A stretch of 44,181 bases of DNA from Gemmatimonadota bacterium (GTDB taxonomy: Bacteria > JBHIER01 > G020348925): positions 3,012,623 to 3,056,803 of the forward strand of contig CP070758.1 of NCBI GenBank assembly GCA_020348925.1, written 5' to 3'. The notes under the pieces were generated by a model. It saw nothing but the letters and a program-made list of their open reading frames with translations, was not told where the DNA came from and did not search any database. Position 1 is the first letter of the stretch, and each line of letters opens with the position of its first letter. The translations under genes were made by a program, and so were the position numbers. Shown here one piece after another: positions 35,042 through 42,254 of this stretch.

Positions 35042-35723
35042 TTATTGTAGTACGAAGGTTGAAGGCATTAGGATAGTTTTATGAAAGACAAATTTTGCAG
35101 GAACATGCGGAGGAGTGGGAGTGTTAACGCCGTCACTATCTGGATTATTGGACAAGAGATCCCCACTCCATGGAACTTGCTGCGTAAGACCAGCTGTACC
35201 TTGGTTAATCATGAGCCAAAATATCCCAGTAGTATGTGTCACCGGATGTAAGTGCGTTTGCTGTCATCAAAATCTCAGTTGTAATGCTATCATTGGTGCT
35301 CTTTCTAAAAAATATAGGGTCTTTGTCATTTGTCGTGAAGAATGCTTTTTTACCCTTATAGACATGGTGGGGGATAAAAAAAGCGTCCGCATCTTGCCCC
35401 TCGTCACGATAGATGACAAAGACCTAAATATATTATTCTCTAAGGTTTCAAGCATGGGGTTTTAATTCCACACTATTACCTCAAACTTGTCGGCTTCAGG
35501 AACAGGCTCCCAACGTAATATAGGAGTGTCATTGAAAAATAATACCATCCATTGGAAATATAAGCTGTGGAATAGAGAGCGAATTAATGATTTTAGATGC
35601 ATCAACATGAAACCGCATAGAGATAGGTTCGGACAATACAACTTTGGAATAGCCAACCACTCCCTGTTTCCCATGCAGGCTTGAATAGTTGACCAATTGG
35701 TCAATTCGAAAGTGAATACCCAA
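35042..35723 (-). pseudogene. Remnants of an Fn3-like domain gene with several frameshifts
   Basis: Protein-like pieces occur in successive frames on the minus strand. They are SKVVLSEPISMRFHVDAS and IPQLIFPMDGIIF, then NDTPILRWEPVPEADKFEVI, then (35210-35425) VFVIYRDEGQDADAFFIPHH and ALTSGDTYYWDILAHD, then LTQQVPWSGDLLSNNPDSDG. The RWEPVPEADKFEV start and the SGDTYYWDILAHD end are typical of a single fibronectin type III domain, so the frame is broken inside one domain. No piece has its own start signal. It follows immediately after the stop of the type IX-tail gene at 35725. Confidence 0.55.
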
Positions 35724-35724
35724 A

Positions 35725-37317
35725 TTATTTTAATAGAATCAACGTATCACTTGATACAAAGAGATGTTCTGAAGGTAATGTTTTAGCCTCAACGCGATAA
35801 TAATAGATTCCCGATGGCAAGAGTTGGCCTTGTTGACCAGAACCGTCCCATCGTACGCATGTTTTCTCAGCCAAGAGATTCCCATTTATTAGGGTTTTAA
35901 TAAGTTGGCCAGTAACATTGTAGATTCTTAGCCAAACCAAACATTTACACCCTAAGGTAATATGGAAGGTTGTGGTGTCATTAAATGGATTGGGATAATT
36001 AGTAACTGCTATAGGTTGGTCAACTGTCCGATGAATCCATGTCTCATCACTATCTACTCTCGTCGGATACGCTGATTTCCGTGAATACTTTATTTCTCGT
36101 GAGTGCTCAACTGAATCGACCGCAGTTTCAATCCAAACCAAATGCATTTGATCATGAGGGTCAATCGTGAGAGCGGGGTACGTCTTAATAACCGAGGCGT
36201 TCTCAAAGAGAACTTCGGGGTCCGACCAAGACGCCTCTCTGCCAAACCTATAGGTAACTTGCCTAGAGCAACTTTCGGTTTTATTTGGAATTATTTCAGT
36301 CCATATTATATGTATAGTATCATTACTATCCAAAGCGATCTGAGGATATAAGGGTACCTCTCCCGTTGAGGACAGTCCTATCGGATCTGACCAATTTTTA
36401 CCAGTGTGAGAGAATGAATAATACAGATCGTCTGGCCATAAATTCATGTCAGGGTCTTCCAGCCAAATAATGTGGCGAGTGTTGTTCCCATCGACGACGA
36501 TTTGGGGCTGATGGGCAAAGGAATGGGGATTACGATAGACGTTCACGGGTTCTGGCCAAAGGCTATCATTTTTGGCTTTGTAGGAATACCAGACATAATT
36601 CAAACTTTGATCCAGGATACTAATATCAAAACCAGTTTGGTCCTTTGCTCCAATGAAAACCATATGAAGGGAGTCTTGAGGCCCTATATAAAGATCAGGC
36701 CAAAAAGCCGCACCTCCAGGCGACCCCCAGGTCGGAAAAGGTCGAGTGGCGGAGGTCCAAGCACTATCGGTCCAGGTTTTGAGCCAAATGGTATTCCCCG
36801 GAGGAGACAACCACCAATAAACATATAAAGTGTTATCACGGCCAACACGGATGTTATATTTCCCTAGGTAAGAATTTGGTGAATCCGTCGAAATGAGGGT
36901 ATCAGGGATCCTCCCACCATTCTCCGTAAGCTGAAGGTGAAGAAGACTATAACTATGAAAAGGTTGTTCGGGAAATTCTTGATTCTCGCCCCAAAGGGCA
37001 TGAGGTATGTTGTCATAATCGACAACGATGTGAGGATCAAAAACGGTCCCCGAACCGGGAGCTAAGGCAATTGGTATAGTCCATTCATCATCAAGCATTT
37101 CAATATAGTAGACAAAGTCATCGCCGACATTGTAATCTGCATTCTCTCCCCAGACAAGGTGAAGCCGATTGTCTGTCCCGCTACACAATGACAACTGCTG
37201 CATAGCTCCACGATCGTCCGCGACCGGTTGTGGTTCCGACCAAGCTTGAGCAATTGAGACCCGGGGTAAAATGCAAAAAGATGCATAAAATAGAATGAGC
37301 AAAAAATAACCGCACAT
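35725..37317 (-). CDS. Secreted BNR-like repeat protein with type IX-like sorting tail
   Basis: The product is about 530 residues. ATG 37317 is chosen because AGAGGAAGT precedes it and the signal peptide then begins at once (MCGYFLLILFYASFCILP). The body contains repeated blades of the form D..N..H.IW.E followed by DDLYYSFSHTGKNWSDPI (also LHLVWGENADYNVGDDFVYY and QMHLVWIETAVDS), a pattern seen in exo-alpha-sialidase-like propellers. No catalytic residues can be assigned. The C-terminus is a sorting domain (TNYPNPFNDTTTFHI, CVRWDGSGQQGQLLPSGIYY, end LILLK), diverged from the VLMK proteins elsewhere in the window. A hairpin (37397-37433) separates it from the upstream lipoprotein gene on the same strand. 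Confidence 0.85.
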   Translation of the reverse strand: MCGYFLLILFYASFCILPRVSIAQAWSEPQPVADDRGAMQQLSLCSGTDNRLHLVWGENADYNVGDDFVYYIEMLDDEWTIPIALAPGSGTVFDPHIVVDYDNIPHALWGENQEFPEQPFHSYSLLHLQLTENGGRIPDTLISTDSPNSYLGKYNIRVGRDNTLYVYWWLSPPGNTIWLKTWTDSAWTSATRPFPTWGSPGGAAFWPDLYIGPQDSLHMVFIGAKDQTGFDISILDQSLNYVWYSYKAKNDSLWPEPVNVYRNPHSFAHQPQIVVDGNNTRHIIWLEDPDMNLWPDDLYYSFSHTGKNWSDPIGLSSTGEVPLYPQIALDSNDTIHIIWTEIIPNKTESCSRQVTYRFGREASWSDPEVLFENASVIKTYPALTIDPHDQMHLVWIETAVDSVEHSREIKYSRKSAYPTRVDSDETWIHRTVDQPIAVTNYPNPFNDTTTFHITLGCKCLVWLRIYNVTGQLIKTLINGNLLAEKTCVRWDGSGQQGQLLPSGIYYYRVEAKTLPSEHLFVSSDTLILLK

Positions 37318-37396
37318 ACTTCCTCTTGCACCAAAAACACTCTTGTTCAAACGTCTATTTTCTAAACATAAATGCGTTAACTCAAATCGAGTTTAA

Positions 37397-37433
37397 TGAT
37401 GGCACCCCCAGCAATTTGCTGAGAGTGCCATCA
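37397..37433. repeat. Two-tier hairpin between lipoprotein and type IX-tail genes
   Basis: TGATGGCAC (37397-37405) pairs with GTGCCATCA (37425-37433). Inside, after a 3x3 internal loop, CAGCA pairs with TGCTG. No T-run follows on either strand. It is likely an intercistronic RNA stem or attenuator-like structure. Confidence 0.5.
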
Positions 37434-37515
37434 GTCTTACGGCGCACTCAAATGGAAGTGGCCACGTTGAACCCGGAAAGCCTTTTTCCATAGGTAGGCT
37501 AAGGTAGTGGGAAAT

Positions 37516-38228
37516 CTATTTATCCACTACCCACAGTGCACAATCTTGGGAAAATCCTTGAGGGTACCAAGCACCGCCGCAATAGAATTCTTGGCAGAGG
37601 GGCATAGCAGGATCATAAAATGCATGACCCGACCACTCTCTTGCACACCACGATTGAGAATATGAAAATACATCTTCCACTTTCGCCCACATAGCGCAGT
37701 AGTCAAACGCATAACCTTCTGCGAGAGGCTGCCACGAACCTCCTACTAAAGGCTTCCACTCCACATAAATGGTAACATAGATATTACAGATAGGAAGGGG
37801 CCAGGATATGGATGCTGCACCAATCCACAGGGAAGGATTCTGATAAGGTTGGGTAACATCTATAACCCAACCTTCAGCCGACCAACCGCAGCCGTAAGCG
37901 GTCTCATAAGAATCTCCCCAAGACGCACGTATGGAATCCCCTGTTTTTCTTTTTGTGGTGGGATCCCCAAGTTTTTTCCTTATAGCGTCAGATTCTTCAC
38001 GCTTGACTTTTATCGGAGCATTGGGGTCATCGACTTTTATTAAAGACCCAGATGGGCACGGTTCATCACCCATTCTTTCAGCTATCTCCTGAGGCAATTT
38101 TTGGAGATCGTCTTGGGGGGGCGTCTGGGTGAGTTGTTCTTTTTCGCTACAGCCTGTCATGAGGACGACCACCGCGAAACTCACCATAGTAGAATCAGAC
38201 TTCTATTAGCAGCATTGACTAAGTACAT
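37516..38228 (-). CDS. Lipoprotein of unknown function with a frameshift in the signal peptide
   Basis: The main frame (38187-37516, 223 residues) carries a lipobox (VVVLMTGC) and a Cys/Trp-rich body (YGCGWSAEGWVIDV, WPLPICNIYVTIYVEWKP, QSWCAREWSG), but it lacks a basic N-region and a ribosome-binding site. Forty-one bases upstream, AAAGGAGG precedes ATG 38228 in another frame, which reads MYLVNAANRSLILLW then stops. Adding one base near 38185-38192 would fuse them into a normal lipoprotein signal (basic Arg, hydrophobic stretch, LMTGC). So the start is probably 38228, and the gene is frameshifted or the assembly has an error. The mature protein has several Cys likely to form disulfides. I do not recognise the family. 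It is the first same-strand gene after the AraC-type boxes at 38755-38795. Confidence 0.7.
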
Positions 38229-38700
38229 GACCATCCTCCTTTCTTTCTTTGGATTAGTGAGCCTGTTCACAGTCATGTGTAAATGACAATAACTAAAGCA
38301 TTGCTTTCACCCCCTTACCAATTGTATGATTGGTTCTTTCTTTCGTAAGACTTACTACGGCATTCAAAAAGTACCCACTCTCATTATCTGTTTTAAGTAT
38401 TTCTTTTGCTCACCTGCGAAATGACACCTACTTCCTCTCTCTTCAGAATCCCCTTTTCCGAAATGCTTCTCTGATCACTGCCACTCCATGTATCGACTAA
38501 GAATCTGGTTATTTTGCTGTCTTACCGAAGAGGTTTAGTACCTGCAAAGAATTTATATCCACTCAAACCTAATCAAATTTGAATAAACGGATTACCCCCT
38601 GGGAAATTTCAATTGACGATTTTAACTAAACTTGCTCAATTTATCCCCTTTTCCACAGTCTTGGAGAAAAAAACAATTCCTGTACCTAATTATTTTCCAA

Positions 38701-38734
38701 TCTACCTTTCTTAGAAATCTACCTTTCTTAGAAA
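38701..38734. repeat. 17-bp perfect tandem duplication over the -10 region
   Basis: TCTACCTTTCTTAGAAA occurs twice without a gap (38701-38717, 38718-38734). On the minus strand each copy makes a TAGATT-like hexamer, so the duplication creates two possible -10 elements downstream of the AraC-type boxes. Confidence 0.75.
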
Positions 38735-38744
38735 TCCCTGGCAA
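38716..38744 (-). promoter_or_regulatory. Promoter candidate next to AraC-type boxes (intact-regulator copy)
   Basis: TTGCCA (38744-38739) and TAGATT (38721-38716) are 17 bases apart. The -35 starts ten bases after the proximal box, the same distance as in the 34.4 kb copy. The sequence between box and -35 is also alike (AT, A or G, TTTTT, A or G, CTTG). It would drive the lipoprotein gene. Confidence 0.5.
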
Positions 38745-38754
38745 GCAAAAATAT

Positions 38755-38795
38755 TAGCACAATCCTATCATTTTATAGCACAATCCTATCATTTT
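38755..38795 (-). promoter_or_regulatory. Pair of identical 20-bp direct repeats, AraC-type binding site candidate
   Basis: TAGCACAATCCTATCATTTT occurs at 38755-38774 and again at 38776-38795, 20/20 identical, with a 21-bp period. It shares 14 of 20 positions with the 34.4 kb boxes. The distal copy overlaps the 3' end of the response regulator gene. Confidence 0.65.
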
Positions 38796-39511
38796 GTCGA
38801 AAAATCATTTTTAACAAACTGTTTTCTATATTCCAGCGGTGACGTCCCAGTATGCTTCTTGAAAACGCGACCGAAATAATTCTGGTCGTTAAATCCCACC
38901 TTTGTTGCTATTTCCCTGATTTCCAAATTCGAATTTCCCAGAAGGACTTGCGCTTTATCTATCCTCAGTTCATTTAACCAAACATCGATGGAACAACATT
39001 TCTCCGTCTTGAATAAACGAGCCAGATGAGGGTAACTTAAACCAACTCCTTGAGCGACATCGCTGGCAGAAACCGGCTGACAATAATGCTCTTCCATAAA
39101 CTCTATTGCCTGATCCACATGGGATTTTCTCACTTCTGGCGAACCACAGACTCTTTTTATAGTTTCCCTAAGCTCATTGACTTTAAAAGGCTTCTGAATG
39201 TAATCTCGTACTCCCATCTTGAACGCGCTGCGACATACCTCCTCCGTCCCCTTCCCCGTGACTACGATCACAGGAACTTCACAATTCAGTTCTCTCATTC
39301 TTTCCAGAACCTTCAGGCCATCTATTCCGGGTGGCAATAAAAAGTCCAGAAGAACAAGATCAATCTTTTCTCTCCTCTGTAGAATTTCTAACGCCTTTTC
39401 ACCCGTCTCAGCCTCAATAAGATTGTATTCATCCTCGAGGGCTATACGAAAAGCTTCCCTGCATGCACATTCATCGTCTACGATCAAAAAAGTACGTTTA
39501 TCTTCAATCAT
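38789..39511 (-). CDS. Response regulator with receiver and AraC-type DNA-binding domain
   Basis: The product is 240 residues from ATG 39511. The receiver domain has the acidic pair Asp12-Asp13 (LIVDDECA), phosphoacceptor Asp56 (LVLLDFLLPPGIDG), Thr85 (VVTGKG) and Lys107 (QKPF). The C-terminal AraC domain has two HTH motifs (ASDVAQGVGLSYPHLARLFK and EIREIATKVGFNDQNYFGRV). So it is a two-component transcription factor. Its sensor kinase is not in the window. A good promoter lies at 39749-39776. It is paralogous to the broken copy at 34450. Tandem repeats at its 3' end are its likely target, which would make the lipoprotein gene and perhaps the type IX-tail gene its regulon. Confidence 0.92.
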   Translation of the reverse strand: MIEDKRTFLIVDDECACREAFRIALEDEYNLIEAETGEKALEILQRREKIDLVLLDFLLPPGIDGLKVLERMRELNCEVPVIVVTGKGTEEVCRSAFKMGVRDYIQKPFKVNELRETIKRVCGSPEVRKSHVDQAIEFMEEHYCQPVSASDVAQGVGLSYPHLARLFKTEKCCSIDVWLNELRIDKAQVLLGNSNLEIREIATKVGFNDQNYFGRVFKKHTGTSPLEYRKQFVKNDFSTK

Positions 39512-39748
39512 CAATCATCAACCTTCACCCCCTCATCAGGATTTTCGGACGTGCCCGGTATCAGATGATGAATATGAAATGTTCCAGCAGATTTCCGACA
39601 TTGTATACTACTCCGCTTTTCCTCTTTTCGCCTCATAATGAAATCCTCAAAGAATCTCACAAGGAGCCTTTGAACGCAGACAGCCTCTTCCGACCTTTCG
39701 CCTGATGCCGTGTTCCCTGAATGCATTGAGTTCCAATCTGCTTTTCGA

Positions 39749-39776
39749 AATATAAAGTATATTTTCTTTCTGTCAA
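39749..39776 (-). promoter_or_regulatory. Promoter of the response regulator gene
   Basis: On the minus strand a perfect TTGACA (39776-39771) and TATATT (39754-39749) have a 16-base spacer. The transcript would have a leader of about 230 nt before ATG 39511. Confidence 0.6.
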
Positions 39777-39908
39777 GAAACAAGAACATCTTTTTCTTCC
39801 TATAAAAATCGACGAATTTGAGAATATTCCTAAGGTTTGTGGAGAAGGAAACGATCAAATGGAGCTAAATTTTGATTCAAATACAACAGCATCTGAACGT
39901 AAAAGGTA

Positions 39909-39936
39909 TTGCGAAAAAAAATATATGGAATATATT
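39909..39936 (+). promoter_or_regulatory. Promoter candidate of the sigma/anti-sigma operon
   Basis: TTGCGA (39909-39914) and TATATT (39931-39936) have a 16-base spacer, about 40 bases before ATG 39975. It looks sigma-70-like rather than ECF-type, so I see no clear sign of autoregulation. Confidence 0.4.
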
Positions 39937-39974
39937 ACACATATGTTTGTATATCATTATGAGAGGCAGTGAGC

Positions 39975-40556
39975 ATGCCAAACGAGGTGGCAGCATCCGA
40001 CCAAGAACTGGCCCGGAAAGCGAAGGGTGGACAGCTTTCGGCCTTTGACGAGCTCGTCCTCAAATACCGGAAGAACGTCTACGCCATCGCCTTCCGAATG
40101 ACCCGAAATCACAGCGATGCCGACGATCTGGCTCAGGAAACGTTTTTGCGGGCGTATCAGGCCCTCGATAGTTATAAACCCGGATTCGAGTTTCGCACCT
40201 GGCTCTACCGAATCGCTGTCAATGCGAGTATCAACCATCTCAAAAGGAAAGGGCGTCGTGTGGAGATGTCACTGGAGGACAACGCTGGTCTTGATGTTGC
40301 GGCATCAACGTCTTCCTACAATCCAGGCACAGGAATTGAAGAAAAAGAGCTCAGGGAAAAAATAGAGACGGCAATTCAACACTTACCACTGAAATTGAGA
40401 TCCGTCTTTCTCCTGAGAACATTTGAGGATCTCACCTATGAAGAGATCGCTCACGTGCTGAACATTTCGAAAGGTACGGTCATGTCCCGTCTCAGCCGGG
40501 CCAGGGAAAAACTGAAAATCATGTTACGAGAATATGTTGAGGGAAAGAACGAATAA
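39975..40556 (+). CDS. ECF (extracytoplasmic function) RNA polymerase sigma factor
   Basis: The product is 193 residues. ATG 39975 follows AGAGG by eight bases. Region 2 is complete (AFDELVLKYRKNVYAIAFRM, then DADDLAQETFLRAYQALDSY, then FRTWLYRIAVNASINHLKR). After a linker, region 4 has LPLKLRSVFLLRTFEDLTYE and the HTH ISKGTVMSRLSRAREKL. Size and layout are those of RpoE/SigW-type ECF factors, which redirect RNA polymerase in response to envelope signals. The next gene, 15 bases downstream, encodes a zinc-finger anti-sigma factor, as is usual. The target promoters are not known. Confidence 0.95.
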   Translation: MPNEVAASDQELARKAKGGQLSAFDELVLKYRKNVYAIAFRMTRNHSDADDLAQETFLRAYQALDSYKPGFEFRTWLYRIAVNASINHLKRKGRRVEMSLEDNAGLDVAASTSSYNPGTGIEEKELREKIETAIQHLPLKLRSVFLLRTFEDLTYEEIAHVLNISKGTVMSRLSRAREKLKIMLREYVEGKNE

Positions 40557-40571
40557 GCGAGGTGATTGAGA

Positions 40572-41780
40572 ATGCGGTGTTCACAAGTTCGAAAACTCCT
40601 CTCGCCCTACATTGACGGAGAGCTCTCCGAGAGAAAAGCCGAGAAAATCAGGGATCATGTATCCCACTGCACCATATGTGGCGAGGCGTTACAAGCCCTT
40701 CAGAACCTCGATGCCCTGAGCAGGGAAACATATGCCCACGAGCCGTCCGAGGCGTATTGGGCCAATTTCCTACCCCGATTGCATCGGAGGATCGAGGCAG
40801 CCCCTCCCCGATCATTCCAGGAGAAAGTTCGACATGTTTTTGGAGATATTCTCTTTCCATCGGGGCCGTGGCTCAAAGCAGCCGGAGCCGTGGCTTCAGT
40901 CGTCCTCATCTTTTTTGTCGGTCGGGCCGTGATTCAACACAAAGGAATCGATACACTGGTAACTTCCCCAGGTGAAAAGAGATTTCGGGAAAACGTCGAG
41001 CGCGTAGCCGATACTGTTCCGGAAAGAGCACAAAAAGGGGAAGTTGAGATCGAGGATAAAGAGGACACTGCCCATCAAAAGGACGCTGCAGAGAGAGAGC
41101 CCAGTGCAGATCTTGACAGACAGGAAGAGTTCGTATCCCCTCCGGTGACTCAAAAAAGTGAGGGGACGAAGGGATCTCCACCAGTGACGCTTGAAGCAAA
41201 GGAAACCGAAGCACCTCCCCCTGCAGCTCAAGACAGAGGTGCTGAACGCGTCTCGATTTCCCCCTCAGCTCCCAAAGAGGCGGATGAAGCGATACGAACT
41301 TATGTTGAGACTCAGAAGTCTTCAAAAAAAATGTATGCAGTGACTGGAGACGAATCACAGTTGGCCTACGAACAGGCTCTCCGGTCCCAAAAACTCGGAG
41401 AAAATGAATCGGCTTCTGCACAATTCCAATATATCCTCGATAACTACCCGAAAAGCCCGGTAGCCGACGATGCCCAGTTTCAGCTCAACTTGGCGCAAAG
41501 ATCCGGCGCATTGGAATCGCAAGACTTAAGTGGCTGGCAGCAACAGCGGGACGCCTGGCGGGATTTTCTTCAGACGTATTCGAACAGCGAGTTGGCGGAC
41601 GAAGCGTGCCTCAGGTTGGCAGAAAGCTGGTTCCATGTCGCCAACATGACCCTCTCAAAAGAAGACCTCTCTCAAGCCTTGGAAGTGAATAGAAACTGCC
41701 TGATAAAGAGAAAGGGAGAAAGCGTTCTGAAAAAACAGATACAAGATCTGGAGAAGGCCCTGAAGGAACATACAGAATAA
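40572..41780 (+). CDS. Membrane anti-sigma factor with zinc finger and TPR-like periplasmic domain
   Basis: The product is about 402 residues from ATG 40572, which follows GAGGTG by seven bases. The N-terminus is a ZAS-type anti-sigma domain: LLSPYIDGELSERKAEKI and then the HxxxCxxC zinc motif in DHVSHCTICGEAL. A transmembrane segment is near 100-120 (AGAVASVVLIFFVGRAVI). A long acidic, Pro/Glu/Lys-rich linker follows. The C-terminal 130 residues look like tetratricopeptide/YbgF-type helices (LAYEQALRSQKLGENESASA, FQYILDNYPKSPVADDAQFQ, FLQTYSNSELADEACLRLAE). The cytoplasmic part should hold the upstream sigma factor inactive, and the periplasmic part may sense envelope state or bind a partner. 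A strong terminator follows. Confidence 0.88.
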   Translation: MRCSQVRKLLSPYIDGELSERKAEKIRDHVSHCTICGEALQALQNLDALSRETYAHEPSEAYWANFLPRLHRRIEAAPPRSFQEKVRHVFGDILFPSGPWLKAAGAVASVVLIFFVGRAVIQHKGIDTLVTSPGEKRFRENVERVADTVPERAQKGEVEIEDKEDTAHQKDAAEREPSADLDRQEEFVSPPVTQKSEGTKGSPPVTLEAKETEAPPPAAQDRGAERVSISPSAPKEADEAIRTYVETQKSSKKMYAVTGDESQLAYEQALRSQKLGENESASAQFQYILDNYPKSPVADDAQFQLNLAQRSGALESQDLSGWQQQRDAWRDFLQTYSNSELADEACLRLAESWFHVANMTLSKEDLSQALEVNRNCLIKRKGESVLKKQIQDLEKALKEHTE

Positions 41781-41807
41781 CAGAATAGGCAGTGTCATTC
41801 TCACATT

Positions 41808-41844
41808 CGCCGGGTTTTGAAAATAACTCGGCGATTTTTTTATT
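41808..41844 (+). terminator. Rho-independent terminator of the sigma/anti-sigma operon
   Basis: CGCCGGGTT (41808-41816) pairs with AACTCGGCG (41825-41833) with one mismatch, followed at once by ATTTTTTTATTTTT. It lies 28 bases after the anti-sigma stop. Confidence 0.88.
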
Positions 41845-42254
41845 TTTGCTTATTCTCCAATTTGGTTGAAGGTTATGGCTCAAATACTATGAGCGTCTTG
41901 TAGATAATGACTTCACTTCATTTTCTTTGCTGGCCAAAGAAAATGAAGCAAAAAGAAAGGCCAGCCAAGCCTTCGCCGGGACCATCTGCGGCTCAGGTTT
42001 CAGGGCATCTGCTCTGTATCCTTCAGCGGAAAGGAGTGTGATCCTAAACGAAACGCCGAAAGGGGCTTGGTCATCATTATCGATGCTATGATATGTCAGG
42101 ACTATGTTGGTCTTCAATACAGAGAGTAATGAATTCATCAAAAAAATTGGAGATGATCTTTATTTTTTTTGGAATATTTCGCCGCCTCGATGGTATGTAT
42201 GAATAGATGACAGACAGAACCCTTGAACACGTTACCTGAAAGGAGGCGAAAGAA
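41845..42254. other. Gene-free region with an interspersed-repeat-like element
   Basis: This 410-base stretch has no credible gene. A 14-bp perfect inverted repeat lies at 41916-41948, and the following stretch (AAAAAGAAAGGCCAGCC onward) resembles a non-coding element often repeated in environmental genomes. The end carries the ribosome-binding site GAAAGGAGG of the VIT protein gene. Confidence 0.4.
41916..41948. repeat. Perfect 14-bp inverted repeat
   Basis: CTTCATTTTCTTTG (41916-41929) and CAAAGAAAATGAAG (41935-41948) pair perfectly around CTGGC. It may be the end or core of a small intergenic repeat or MITE-like element. No target-site duplication could be confirmed. Confidence 0.6.

Larger units (their letters stand above)
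38229..38788. other. AT-rich leader region between the response regulator and lipoprotein gene
   Basis: This 560-base stretch has no convincing ORF. It contains the AraC-type boxes (38755-38795), a promoter candidate (38716-38744) and a perfect 17-bp tandem duplication (38701-38734). The transcript would have a leader of about 480 nt before the lipoprotein ribosome-binding site at 38235-38242. Confidence 0.45.
39512..39974. other. Divergent intergenic region between response regulator and sigma factor
   Basis: This 463-base gap contains two outward promoters: 39749-39776 (minus, toward the regulator) and 39909-39936 (plus, toward the sigma factor). A leader ORF of 71 codons (39726-39511, minus) ends in TGATG, with its stop overlapping the regulator start. 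Its composition does not look like a conserved protein and its ribosome-binding site is weak, so I do not call it a gene. Confidence 0.4.

Noticed and set aside
35115-35465. 116-codon plus-strand ORF with Cys motifs
   Set aside because: Opposite strand carries Fn3-like remnants that explain the sequence better; no start signal.
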